Of a stretch of DNA of 64,000 nt, positions 11,648-24,170 are shown in pieces. The notes under the pieces were generated by a model. The model made no database searches and was not told where the DNA came from. It was given only the letters and a program-made list of their open reading frames with translations. The DNA is from Archilochus colubris (Eukaryota > Chordata > Aves > Apodiformes > Trochilidae): positions 122,066,467-122,130,466 of the forward strand of contig CM041084.1 of the NCBI GenBank assembly GCA_023079485.1, in the 5' to 3' direction. Position numbers and translations under genes: made by a program. Each line of letters opens with the position of its first letter. Positions within the stretch are counted from its first letter, which is position 1.

Positions 11648-14455
11648 ATTCTCCTGCAAGAGTTTTATTAATTTACCCTCAGTCATGAAAATTTTATATT
11701 TATTTTCCAGAAGAAACAAAAGCAAATTTAACATTGCTAATGTCTTTACCACTTCAGAAATATATTTGAAAGAAGATTAAAAAACCCCTTGCTCTTAAGT
11801 ATATTTTCTCCAAAGTCAGTAATAGGTCTTAATGGCTCAGAAAGAATATAATAATACAACATTATCAAAGCTAATCTACCATAAGAAGAATAGTAATATC
11901 AAATGGCCTCTCCTATATAAAAGAATTGTAATTAATTACCTAATTTGTTGGAGCATTTGTAATATGTATTTAATGGCACTGCTGTCTGGCATAGCCTTCC
12001 AGACAGTATTTGTAAGAAACATGATCTAAGCATAGCCTCAAGCTGATATTATCAAGTAACTCACCGTGCTGTGTAAAAAAATCCAGATAAAATAAGCAGC
12101 TAATATTTCAGCTACTAGGACCTCGGAAAAGTCTGTTTCCACACTAACATTTGTCTCTGGCAGCCCCATCTCCTGTGCATTTATATCTGGAACATGCAGT
12201 AAATAAGTATTCAGGACTGGTATCATTGTAGGTAACACCAAGCAAACAATAGCCCATTACTATATATCACACTCCAATTACTAAAGATCTTGCCTTATGT
12301 CTAATAGTGTGATATAAACAGTCCATTAGGCTTTCTAATGGTGATGTTTAATAAAGGGTGAATGAATACTATTAGAACAGTTAGAAGCCCCTGGGCACCT
12401 TTGCATCTTCCCATGCCACTTCTTTAAATGAGATTATGCTATTGCTTTGGTCAATAAGCTGTCACTTGAAGGTTTCAAGATCCCCAGCCCTTCTGTGTTG
12501 AACTGACAAGGCAAATGTATCTAAAACTCTGGGGTTTTTTGTCTATTTTCTTTGAAAATAAAAAATTCTTTCCCTTTGTTCCCCTCTTCTATTGTTGCCT
12601 CTTTTTATCAGATGAAGAAATGCATCTCTCCTGAGTGAGGGGTCTTCAATGCAGACCCTTTCTGGACCCTAAGGTAGCACCTGAATCTCTCAGCATTATT
12701 TATACAAATGACCCCTGCATTAGTGTTCTGGCAAAGCTTTGGAAGAGTTTATTCAGAAATGGTATAATATTTTTCCAATTAGAAGAATGTCCCTGATTTT
12801 TCTTTACTTGCATTAAAAATAGCAGAGTCTTTCAAACTCAGAATGATTACAACAGATAGCTCATTAAGGCTTGGAAATTTGAGTTCAGAAGATACTACAT
12901 CAGAAAAGTAAATTAATCAAAGGAGAAATTTTAGGTGAGAATAAAAATGCTTACAGAACTATAGGTAAATTGTCTTTAGAAATACTTATATCACATTTGT
13001 TATACAGAGGATTAGCAGTGAAGCACCAGAGAACAACACTGAGTAATGTTCTGTGTCATAGATTGAAACTGTATTAGCTACTGAGCTATTGTATAAACAT
13101 ATCAATGTAAATTTGATCCAAGTAGTTGTGCAGCCTGATGCAATGCATTAACACTGACAAAAATGGCAAAACTTATTTGAAACCTCTGAATCTCACAGAT
13201 TGATTATTGTTTAGTTTAGGCTACAGTGAGCAGTAAAGCTGTGGGTATGTGGTTTACTTTTAAATATGAATTATTGTAAAAATTTGACTTTGATATCATC
13301 CAATAACAAACTTCAGAACATTGTGTTTATTTCATACATAAAATACAAGAAAATGTTACATGTAATATTCTACCATTTATCATTTGTTTCAACAGGGTTT
13401 CTTTCTCTGTTAAATCCTGCAGATTTAGCAATTTGTTTAATATAATTCTTCTGTCCATATGTCCTCTATGCAGCTAATGGAGATAGCATGAGCAGAGGCA
13501 CAAACCAACACTGCAGTACTGCACTGATGGGATCACCTTTCAAGACCAGAAAATAAGTTGGTATCTTGCTAATTTTGGTTTTGGGAAACCATAACTTTAT
13601 GGCTGTCAGACACAGATGACTGTGACCATGGTTTACAACATGGGGACTCTACCACATTGAAGAAGAAATTTGCCAAATAATTTTACAGTTATTGAATAGA
13701 CTTTGAAATAATGTCAACCAAAGACTATGCAATACCTGCAGATTTTAGTGATCAGTGCAAGCAGGGTGGTCATGAGGGGGACTTGGGTCCGTAGTGAAAA
13801 ATATTGTTTATATTCTTCAACTTTACTTGTGCCACTCTAAACAGAAAATATTTCCTTTTCATTTGTGATGAAAGTTCTACTTGTGTCCTGAAATCTCATG
13901 TAACTTCTGTGAGCAAGTATTAAGATGGTTTCAGACATACCACAGCTGTACAAAAGTCTCAGGTAGTCGAGCTTCTCTAGGCTGATTTATGAGAATGTAT
14001 GGCAGATTTTAACTCACGGATATGGAAGGCATATCCAGGGATGTCAGATGTTTCCAATGGAATTGAGAGGCTTTAGCTCAATCTAGGTATTAAAATTCCC
14101 AGATACATCTTCTCTGTGGTTTAAACTGATCTAATTTTTTATATCTAAACTGTAGATGTCTACCTCTGACCTCCTTGCCATAGGTTATTTGTGTAATTAA
14201 CAGTATGAAATCTGTACATGGGTAGTTTTAGGGAATGTTTCATTTTAGCTGCCATAGCCTGAGATGAATCTCATTTTACAAGTGCATATTTCTTTTCACT
14301 TACTGAAAATTAATTTGAGGCCACTAGTTCAGATGCAAAGGGAGATCTATATTTTAGACAGTCACATTAGATCAGATGTGCAGCTGGAAATGCCAGTGTC
14401 CCAGTTCACAAAGCTTTTAGACCAGAGAATATGAAAAACACCTAGTTCACAGGAG

Positions 14456-14526
14456 AAAATAAAAATAATAATAATTAAAAAAAAAAAATAAAATTAAAAA
14501 ACAAACAAACAAACAAATAAAAAAAA
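14456..14526. repeat. A-rich tract with (CAAA)n
   Basis: A-rich low-complexity sequence with AATAAT words followed by four CAAA-type units. It creates a translated frame on the minus strand that is pure Phe/Leu/Tyr low complexity and not a gene. Confidence 0.85.
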
Positions 14527-17500
14527 TGAGATGATAGATCATATAGCATTGACTAGTCACTTGAACAACCTTCAGCGCATCAGATAGTGTAAGAAAACCA
14601 AGTGGTGATGTGAGGCTGCTCACTGATGTTAAGAAACAGTTTGTAAATACTCTCTCATGTTCCCAACACAACACAAAAACAAAAAGAGAAAAAAGTAGCA
14701 GTTTAAACTTTCCATAAATTATAATTTTCAATACACCTGAGGATGAAAAGAAAAGCTTCCTGATTGTGCCTGTTCCACAAAAGCTTTGAGATGCATTAAA
14801 ATATTAAGGACATTCCAGAGTTAATAAATGGTGCTTAACCAAATTATATGATAATTAAAGACATGCACCTAGGTAACTGTCTTTAATTTCACAGAACAAA
14901 ATCAAAATATTTGGTGGGAGGGTACATACTGGTTTAAAACAGCAACTGCATAACCAAACAGGATTTGAAGGACAATCTGAGTCACCACATCCAGTTCCAT
15001 TCTAAAATCTTTTTATGAATTTACGTATCTCCATCTAAAAAAAAGATTTTTTTCTTCTTTTTTTTATCCTAAACTCTGACTGGAAGTCTGTTGCAGAACC
15101 ATTAAACTGAAGATTGGATACTTTTTCATCCTAACTCGAACAGGAACTTCTGCAATTTACTTACAGGCTAAGACAATTGAAGAGAACACTACTTTTTTTC
15201 CTTGTCTGCATACTTTACTTTTCAGACCAGAGGTCTGCTTAGCAGTGGAACAATTTTCAGCCTGCTCAAATCTCACAATGAACCTTTTACTCCACTATGG
15301 CCTGCTCCGAATGTTTCTTTGTGCCCCCTTCTATGTTTTGTTTAAAGAGCATTCCTATAATAACAAAATGCACCCTTCTATTTTTCTCATCAACACCAGC
15401 TTTATCTAAAGAAACAGGTGTTGAAAGATTCTTGAAGGAGGGAATTAAAATCCCCTTGGCCTTTTCATCACACCAAATAAACATGCATCTCTAATCCTGA
15501 TAATACTCCCTTTGAAACCTAATCCCACATAGCCCTGCTTGCACTTACACCTGGGTACATGCATAAATCTTTGCAGTAACAACTCAAATCAAACCACCAA
15601 TGTCAGATATTTTAAGCCATGAATTTTTAATCTCTGAATAAAAGTAACAGCGTGGCTTTAGAGGTATCCTATGGAAAAAAATTTTGATCATGGACTCTCA
15701 CACTGTTAAACAGTGTCTGTACTACCTGTCTCATAAATAAAGTAAGTTTTATGGGTCTTCACTGTCACTGACAAATGACGTCTACTTATTTCAGTTCTTG
15801 CAACATTTCGACAAGATCATCCCACACTGTAATCATATGGAATGGCTTTTATCACTAATGCACATCAAGGGAAGGGAAAAAATGAGAATACTAAAAAAAG
15901 AGCATGACAGACTTATCTAAGGTAGATGTTATTTCTTGTTATTCCTCCAGGAGTGGTTATAAAACACTTACAGTAATCTTGTGATATTTTATTTAAAGCA
16001 AGAAACTTTAAGGTTTTTCATACTAAACTAAGCATCTGTTGATTTGGACTTTCCTTCTGAAAAAAAATCGAGAGCTTAATGTCCTAGACATGAAATTATC
16101 CTCCAAAGGCCATATGTGACAACTGTGCTCTCAAGTTATTCAGAGGAGAAAAATATGTGATGAGATGCAGATTATTAATGAGCTTTACTGTTATATTTAA
16201 TACAACTATGATACATAACTTATCAGAAATTACAACTGCTTAGTCAATGGTGTTTTACAATCTTCCGATACTGCATATTTTTTCCTTTTGACTGCCTGGA
16301 GTCATATCAAGCAAAACATCCCCTGCTGCCAGAACTGTACCAAGAGTTAGCTTTCATCTTCTGTCAATACTGGTTGCCATTTGAATAGCTGTATTTTCCT
16401 TATACTTTCAGAAGTGCTTATTGGTCCTTATTTACCATAGTTACATTGAAAACTATGTGGATAACCACTAGGGAAAAGAAATGACACTGTGTGAGTTAGA
16501 TGTGCAATCACACTTCACAGAGGGAAAAGCAGCAGACAGTTGAAATCAGTAATTAGGGCTTCAAGTGAAAAGCTGAGAGACTGAGGGGGAAGGGTATATG
16601 GGTTTAGTGTTGCACAGGAGATGGAAAACCATATTAGAAAAGATTTGTCTGAAGTAGCTCACTGAAGAAATATGTTAGCATAACAGAGTGAAGAAAAATT
16701 GCCACGAATGCAGTTAATTATAAAAGCACTGATGTTTGAACACAAACATAAGGCAAATGCCCAAGCAGGATTTATTTGCAAAGTCATATTGGTAGAAGTG
16801 ATTACTGCTCTTAGTGTTAACAGTACGTGTAGAAGGAGCCTTGTTGTAAGAGGTGTTATGTCATTGTTCTGATCAAACTAAGTAAATTCTGGAAAGCAGC
16901 TGAACTTAAATGTGTGTGTGCAGTGAGTTCCCAAATCCGGAGAAAAATCTTTCTTCAGTCTGTGCCTGTGGTTTAACCAAATCTCCACACAAAAATCCAA
17001 CTCACAACCCACACTCAAGACAAAACCTGTCTAAGTGAAGGAAGCATTCGAAAATGAAACAGACATTAAAGAGCATGAACTCTGCTCTGACATTTCAGCC
17101 CACTGTACTCAGGACTGCAGCTTTACCTCTCATTTGAAAAACCTTTAGCAAGGTGTCTCCTGGCCTGTGTGAGTTCAAAGAGAGGACAACTTTGACTGAG
17201 GCACCCAATATGATCAATATGAGTGAAGACTTCTTGCAGTTCTCCTTCACATAAAACATACAGGCCACAAAAGATTGCTGTTACCAGGCATCGCATCCCA
17301 AGTTTAATCTGTTGGCCATTTTCATTATTTCCTACTGCATTTTACTTCATAAAAGAAACTGTTAAAAGCCTATACTGGGTGAAAGTCCACCTGGAATTTG
17401 GGGGTGTAAAAAGCCTCAAGAGAAAAATATTCGATCATAAAATAGAGAAGCAATTATTTTAGGAAAGGCAAAAGCAGATTCTGAGAGACGAATTTAGTTA

Positions 17501-18079
17501 CTACTTTGTCCTCCTCTAAATAATTCAGCAATTGGGAGATCTCACATCAGCAATTTCATTACTGGGATGAAATTATTTCCCCAACCCTTTCTTTTCACAT
17601 TTGACACAGGTTCAACTCCTCAGAGAGCCTCTTGAATTCTTAAATGGCAATACTACTGCTAATAACCATCAGCCCTCTTGCTTCCTTACTTATATTTCCC
17701 CTGCACATGAAAGAATGGCTCCTTTTCTACCTGCTTTACTGCATTTCTGGAGAGAATGGGAAGAGAGGTGCTCTGTAACTAACTGGGCAAAATGAGCTTT
17801 CAGTGGGATTTAGAAGCTGTTAATAACTACAACCTGTCTCTGCAAGATAAAAACAATAACAATAACTTCTTATGGGTTTCCCTCACTTGGGTGGTGTCTG
17901 TCTGCCTCGCTTATGTTTTCTGGTGGCTGTTACTGCATTTATTGTACTAGAGTTTAAGACTTCCCAAATGGAAAATGCATTTCTAGGAAAATCTTTCAGC
18001 ACTGTGCAGGCGAGATAAATACTGTGCTTTAATAAATACGAGAAAAGCAAGCACTTTGACTGAATGTTTTAATCTCCGC

Positions 18080-18121
18080 ACAAAAAAAACCAAAAAACAA
18101 ACAAAAAAAAAAACCAAAAAA
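18080..18121. repeat. A-rich tract with C interruptions
   Basis: About 40 bases of A runs separated by single or double C. Simple repeat with no associated element recognised. Confidence 0.8.
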
Positions 18122-19939
18122 CTATCTTCCTGAAGCAAGGAGGAAATATTAAACCAGCAGGGCAGTTAATGCATTTCCTGAGACTAATCTAAAAAATAAA
18201 TGAGAGAAAAACAGATGGATAATATTAAAGGCAGGAGATGAAAATGCAAGCATAAGACCACACCTGCTAACAACAGGGAAATAAAAGCAGACTCTGGTCC
18301 ACAGCATAGCTCAGTGGCATTAGTATGCAGAGTGTACTTCTTTACCCTGTTAATCTTTTCCAATCTGCCTTTTGAAAGTATATACTCTCTATGGAAAGTT
18401 TGTTTCTAGATTCTGACACAGTTCATTTCCTCTAGGTTCTGCAGAAGTTATTTTGCTTGTTCTCTCCATATTCTTGTATCACAGCATCATGAGCTCCTTT
18501 CCCTTTCCTCAATCCAGGCACACACAGGGTTGGTCTCCAGAAACATGGACATTTCCTCCACGCCTCTCCTGAGCAGTGAGAGGACAGGCTGTGAAAATCT
18601 ATATGAAAGTACAAAAAGAGATAAGGTGCTGGAAGACTGGGAACTATTTTCCCTTTCCACTTACCCTTCATTAGGTACCCTACCCTCCACTTAATAATGC
18701 TGAAGATTTCAAGATAATAATACCTGGAGAGCTGTATTAAACAGGCTGTGAAGACAAGGGTCATAGGGCCATTCCCTGTTCTCACTCCCCATTATCTTTC
18801 CTCTGAAATTATCTCTTGCAGATGCTGTTCAATTTCAAAATCCTGCAGCATGTTCCCAGGCCTTCAGGTCTACCTGAGGAACCACAGAAACCTGAGCCTC
18901 CAGCCTGGATCTCCCCTTACAGCTCCAACAGACATTATGTTGCAAAATTATTTTTTCATAAACTCATGTATTTCATTTTTCAGAGAAAATCAACTGTGAA
19001 ACATGAGGAGTTTACTAAGGGAAGAAATTACGTATTTATCATATATGAATTCTCAATATAAAAAAATCTCTTTGGTAAATAAAGTGACTGCCTCTCTATT
19101 TATCCTGGAAATTCAATATTTTCTTCAACCAGAAACCTGTCAGTATTAATGATTCTTGATTGTGAGCCAGTGCTTAAACCATGATCAGTCACCATTCTTT
19201 TCCTACTCTCTCATTCTGTCACTGGTAATTAATGCCTTAAGTGATGCATTCACCAGAACGCAGAAAAAACCCTCCAGTTGACCACTTAGGCTTTTTTAGC
19301 TTTTTCAGATGCTTTATGAAGCGCTTCTGACAAGTAGATTTCTTCAGCTAATTGTTTCTGTTTATACTCTTTTCCTACCTTTCTCACACATAGACAAAGT
19401 TTTATGCATATGCATATAAAATCGATTTGCCCTACAAATTAAGGGAATGTAAAAAGCAGCATAGCAAGTCCAGTTTTCTTGAGGAAAACAACCTTCTTTA
19501 AGCCCTGTTCTAATCCTCTATCCAGCAGTACAAGGTGATTCCAGGTATCATGGCTAATACTGGTTTTACTCTCCCCTTTACTGGCATTGCACTCACCAAA
19601 GTACCTTATAGAAGACCAAGATCCTCACCAGTAAAAGCCATCAGTTGCCATATTTGTTTGGATGAATTCATGCTTTCAGATACTGAAAAATTTCTGCCAG
19701 CAGATTACAGTCATCAGAACACTGCTTGACCTCAACATGTTAGTAAATAATGATGGAAATCATGTCAGCAGTGCCTAGTATTGTTTTCTTGGAGGCACTT
19801 TTTTCCTCTCTAATTGCAAAAGCCTGAGCTTTTGGGTCAGGAGAAATTAGATTTTTTCTTGTCTCATAACATAGAAAATGTATTGCTTTCCTCCTAATGT
19901 AAATGAGAGGAAAATTATGCAGTTGTTACTACATGGACA

Positions 19940-20035
19940 TGTAGTGAAATGAGGTAACCAGGTGCCACTAATTGCCAGGGAGTGAGGATGAGCTTGTGTC
20001 AAGCCCACCTGTGCCTAATTAGGGTGGGCCCCCAC
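19940..20035 (+). repeat. Left arm of 96-bp inverted repeat
   Basis: Pairs with 20071-20166 at 94 of 96 positions. Starts TGTAGTGAAATG and ends in GGGCCCCCAC. The arm contains AGGTGCC and CCACCTGTGCCT, words shared with the LTRs of the compact LTR elements in this window. Confidence 0.95.
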
Positions 20036-20070
20036 CGTGTTTATTGGCCCCCTGGTCCTGCTCATGCACA
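20036..20070 (-). promoter_or_regulatory. Unpaired centre of palindrome with LTR-like poly(A) signal
   Basis: The 35-base loop reads, on the minus strand, as the central LTR block ending in AATAAA (TTTATT on plus at 20040-20045). The same CAGGGGGCCAATAAA phrase occurs in all four LTR copies of the compact elements, so this is the most LTR-specific part of the palindrome. Whether the signal is used is unknown. Confidence 0.6.
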
Positions 20071-20166
20071 GTGGGGGCCCACCCTAATTAGGCACAGGTG
20101 GGCTTGACACAAGCTCATGCTCACTCCCTGGCAATTAGTGGCACCTGGTTGCCTCATTTCACTACA
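20071..20166 (-). repeat. Right arm of 96-bp inverted repeat
   Basis: Reverse complement of 19940-20035 except at 20119 and 20151. Read on the minus strand this arm carries GGCAACCAGGTGCC, slightly closer to the LTR form than the left arm, so it may be the original arm and the left one the copy. Confidence 0.95.
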
Positions 20167-20172
20167 TGGACA

Positions 20173-23100
20173 GATGAAAATACTACTTTAATACTTCCTA
20201 GAAATTTAAGCAATATTTGGAATTCTGATACCCTGTTGTATGAGATAAATGGGTCAGTTCAGAAAGAGTAAATAGAAGCTCTAAGAGCTACACTTACTAA
20301 TTATATTTTCAATAAATAATTTAGCACACCTGTTTCAGATTAAATGCTCATTAAATACTTCAAAATATTTAGGAGTTTTGCCTCTTTTCACATCTGATAG
20401 AGGTTTCTCTCCCCAAAGATGTCTCTCAGTTTTGAAATACAGTAACACTGTCATTTTAATAAACCATTCACAGCTATCCTGCCTACATATTCTTGTTTGT
20501 TTGGTTTTTGGTTTTTTTTTAGAGTTCATTGGTATTCATCCTCCAAAGCAGGAAACATCAACCTAATAAAACTCTGTTTTTCCTCTGGAAATTTTTCTGC
20601 TATGGGATTAATAGAAGTCACATAGAAAATAACTCAAGAAGAATAAAATTGTTTACAATGTTACAGTTTATCACAAATTGGATTGACTGTCTTAATTTGA
20701 CTGAATTTTGTTTTGATTTTGCCTCATAATTAAGCAGTTGTGGGGTTTTTTTTCTTATTACAAACGAGAATTCAGTCTGTAGATCTGCATGGGGATGTAA
20801 ATAAAGGTTCCTGTTCTGTGGGTGGTGTTTGATTGACGTCATTTCAGTCTCTTATTAATGGCTCTGTTGTACTTACCTGAATAATTAAATTGTGCTAATG
20901 TCTGTAGTATTTTATGAGCAACATTATCCTTTTTTTTATTACTACTGCCAATGAAGGATGCCGACCACTAAGATGCAGCTTTTGTGGAACCCAAGGAATT
21001 ATTTGTAGTATAAATCAATACATTAAGAATGAACTACAGAACAAGGCAAAGAGTTTTGCTGGAAGACTTTCAAAACACCATCAATAAAGTGATGTTACAA
21101 TTGATTAGTTTTCAGTGTGCATTCCAGATTAAATGACCTGTGATTCCATTTAAAAGATAATGCTGAAAAATCTTCAAATGCTAATGGCAAAAAAACCCCC
21201 AAAACAACCCAAACATAAATGCTACAAAAAGGATTGAGCAGACATTTGGGGTAAAAAAACCAAGCATGTGCATTTAACACAAAAATATACACAAATACCT
21301 GTTTTAACAACCAAAAATGTTAATTTCAGAGCTATTCACAAAACAAAAAGACAAATACTACGCTGACAGATTGGACAACAAAAAAAAATTTGAAGTTATA
21401 TTTCAAGTAATCCACAATATTTGCATGAAGTTACTTTCTGAATTTGGTTATAAATCAGCTTAATATTTAAGCTCTAAAAATTACCTTCTAATAAATACTT
21501 AAGGGCTAGCTCATGCCATTAAAGCAGTAGCTTTCTTAGGACTGAGCTGGTTTCCTCAGAGACATTTTATGGCATGGACTGGTTCACAGTAAGAATGGGT
21601 ATTACATACATCTGTCCTCCATGAACCTTGACAGCTCCGTAGATGTGCACAGATGTCAGACAAATAGTATAAGACAGACAAACAAATAGACTGCCAACCC
21701 TTTTTTGGCCTTTACGTTGTGGAAGGTAATTTTGTTTGATGCCATGATACTACCATCCGCTCAGCCAGACACACACAGCATGGCCAGGAACATTTCAGAG
21801 CCCCAAAACCTGATAATTTCTGGAAGTATCCATAACACAAGTGCATTACATTGATACTGGAAACCAGAGAAAAATTTCTATGCATCATAAAAGTGAGGTT
21901 CTGAAATACTTTTCCATGCGAGAACAGTGGCTTGGAACAGTGATTTTAACTTCCAGGTTTCTGATCAATTTATAGGAAGTGACATTAGGGAAAGGTATCC
22001 AATATGGTCCCCTCAGGTAGACAGCAAATGGGCATCTTAACTCAGTTTGCCTCTTCCATTCTTTCTCCCAGCTTCTATGTTTATTTGCAAGCTGGCATTT
22101 GTCTACATGTGGTTTTAAGAAAGATGTTTCTATTCAGAATAGGATCATAGCATCATTTTTTTCCCCAAAGGATTATGAATAAATATGAAGAATTATGAAA
22201 AGCTGCTTTGGTCTTTCAATGTCTTATTAAGAGGTTGTCTCATAAAAGATGCTCATTCCAATGCCACTATTTTAAATGGATAAATGACATACACTTGCAA
22301 AAATGTCTGGTGGTTTATGTAATATCAGAAATTATTTCCTTTACTCACATTCAGTTTTCCTACATCACTGTAGAAAATTAATGTTGTGGGCATGTGGATT
22401 CCTCCACTGTCCAAGAGAACCATCGTCAAGAGCTAAATTCATGGCCTGTGCATACAAAAAATCACCTGTGTAACTCTCAGTGAGACTTGGTGTCTAATTG
22501 TTTTTCTGAAGTGCCTTATCTGTTTTCTGCTAATAGAAATAATCAGAGTTTCAATGGTATTCCAGCTTCTAAAGCTGAATGGTGATAAGAATATAATTTT
22601 TGAAAACAGACTAGACTATGGCACATAATGTTTCTTTTGGCAAGAAAATGTATATATCACTTTTCATAATATGTGCAGAATAGAAGTGCATTGAACCCTT
22701 TCTCTTATTTTTTTCCCAATGAAGAGAGCTTAAAAAGCTACATATGTACTTTGAACCCTCTGCTGAACAAGAATGATGACATCATCTTAAGCAGGGAAAA
22801 GAACTCTTTTAGTTGAAATATATCAGACCTGACTGCCTTATCTCAGTTGTGATATTCTGAATCAAGTACTACCAATTTTAGAACATGTTCAGCTTGAAAA
22901 AAAAAGAACAGCAAATTCCTTGTTGTCATGTAAGATCTTATGGTGCTACACTACTTTATACAATTAGAAAAATCCAGCTTCTTCATTACAAAATAAAAGT
23001 GTGATATAATAACTACAAACACTTTTCCAGTTCATTAATGCCTTGATTAATCCCCTTTAATTTCTTATCCTTAGGAGTAACATAAGTAAACATGTAAGCT

Positions 23101-23994
23101 TTAAACCTCATTCAGATCCCTGGGATAATTACATGTTCTACAGTGATATAAATCATTGTCTCCATGTTTACTGTGCTGAAACATTGCCCAAAGGCATTCA
23201 GTTACCTACTCAGTAATACCTGTAAGGATTTGTCAGTTATCTAGCAAAAAAAAAACAACCCCAAACCTAAAAATGCTAAAGTTTTCATTGATATTGAAAT
23301 TACAGGATGTGTCTTGGACATTTAATATTTTTCAATTTAAAAAATATTATTTAATAATGAATGGCTTATTCACATCTGTACCTCTAACTCAATTTACTAA
23401 GGTACATCAAAAATGCACAACAAACATCAATATCTAGCTAACTGAGAAGAAATCTCTAATGATACCAGCATTAAACAAATACATAGAGTGTGATTAAACT
23501 GCAGAGTACTTTATTTTGTACCTTTCATTATAGCTTAAAAGAAAATATTTAGTGCATCTTATAACAAATACTTTCTTCTAGCTGTAAAATATTGCAGTGT
23601 TGTGAAGAAAAAAGGTGGAGGATAAGTTTTTCAACAATACCTGGTATATATCTAGTCACAGCTATATGCACTTATTATGAACTATTGGGCCATGAGTAGA
23701 CAAGAGGTATCCACCAGGCAAAGCCCAAGGACTTCCCAAATGGTTATTTGAAGGAAAAACAGAAGAAGACAATGAAGGCCATACTCAGCATTTCACAAGA
23801 AAAATGGTAGTCTGAGCTGAGAGATTTAAATGACTGTGTTTGGAGGGTGTTGAATGGTAAAAATGAGAGAAGAGTTAAAAAGTTGCAAAAGGGATCAATT
23901 TAACTTCTTTTTCATATGCTGTGGGGAAAAAAAACCCATAATGCACAGACTTGCACAGCAGCAACAAAAGCTTATTAATCTTGAGAAAAACCTG
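20173..23994. other. Intergenic stretch, no gene seen
   Basis: AT-rich DNA downstream of the palindrome with only short frames lacking domains (none above about 75 codons). Short A-rich or T-rich runs occur (for example near 20510, 21370 and 23245). No interspersed repeat recognised. Confidence 0.45.
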
Positions 23995-24170
23995 CTTACT
24001 CACAGGGGTTACCAATCACTGGAGAGGATTGTCCATATATAAACCAGCAGTTTTCAAGAGCAGGTTACACAAAATCTGTCTATTTTTAGGTTTGGTTGCT
24101 CCTGGTCTGGGGCAAGGGATAGACTCATTGACCTCTTGAGGTCACTCCAGGCCTATTTGCTCTGAGACTT
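23995..24170 (+). mobile_element. Ancient amniote CR1/L3-type 3' end, highly degraded
   Basis: The order of weakly preserved phrases matches the 3' end of old amniote CR1-type LINEs: an 'aatcactggagaggattgtcc' region, then 'aagagcaggtt', then 'ttggttgctcctggtctggg', then a 'gggatagactcattgacctc' box followed by 'ttgaggtcactccaggcct'. The ATTCTATG tail is unrecognisable. The copy is much more diverged than the other CR1 pieces in the window and would predate modern bird orders if the reading is right. The call rests on recognition by eye of phrase order. Confidence 0.5.

Larger units (their letters stand above)
11353..19933. other. 8.6-kb intergenic stretch, no gene seen
   Basis: Mostly unique-looking AT-rich DNA. 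Simple repeats at 11564-11647, 14456-14526 and 18080-18121 are listed separately. The longest open frames (94 codons at 14447-14731, which is largely translated simple repeat, and 117 codons at 18432-18785) show no known domain. No interspersed repeat was recognised by eye; very old ones may be missed. Confidence 0.45.
19940..20166. mobile_element. Palindromic (fold-back) LTR-derived element with 6-bp target duplications
   Basis: A 227-bp element beginning TGTAG and ending CTACA, flanked on both sides by the same six bases TGGACA (19934-19939 and 20167-20172), as expected of an integrase-type insertion. Two 96-bp arms are reverse complements with only two mismatches (19955/20151 and 19987/20119), around a 35-base unpaired centre. 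Read on the minus strand, the first ~130 bases parallel the LTRs at 36440 and 58659 in the same order: CAGGTGCC near the start, then CCACCTGTGCCT, then a TGTGCATGAGCA block, then CCAGGGGGCCAATAAA with its poly(A) signal. After AATAAA the LTR's downstream part is absent and replaced by an inverted copy of the upstream part. I infer an LTR-family derivative that inserted in, or was converted to, a hairpin form. It has no coding capacity. A DNA-transposon MITE is the main alternative, but the LTR similarity and 6-bp duplication argue against it. Confidence 0.85.

Noticed and set aside
14447..14731. 94-codon Phe/Leu/Tyr-rich frame as a membrane protein
   Set aside because: Largely translated from the A-rich simple repeat at 14456-14526.
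19940..20166. Palindrome as a bacterial-type terminator, CRISPR unit or replication origin
   Set aside because: Eukaryotic context, LTR-like words, and target duplications all point to a transposable element.
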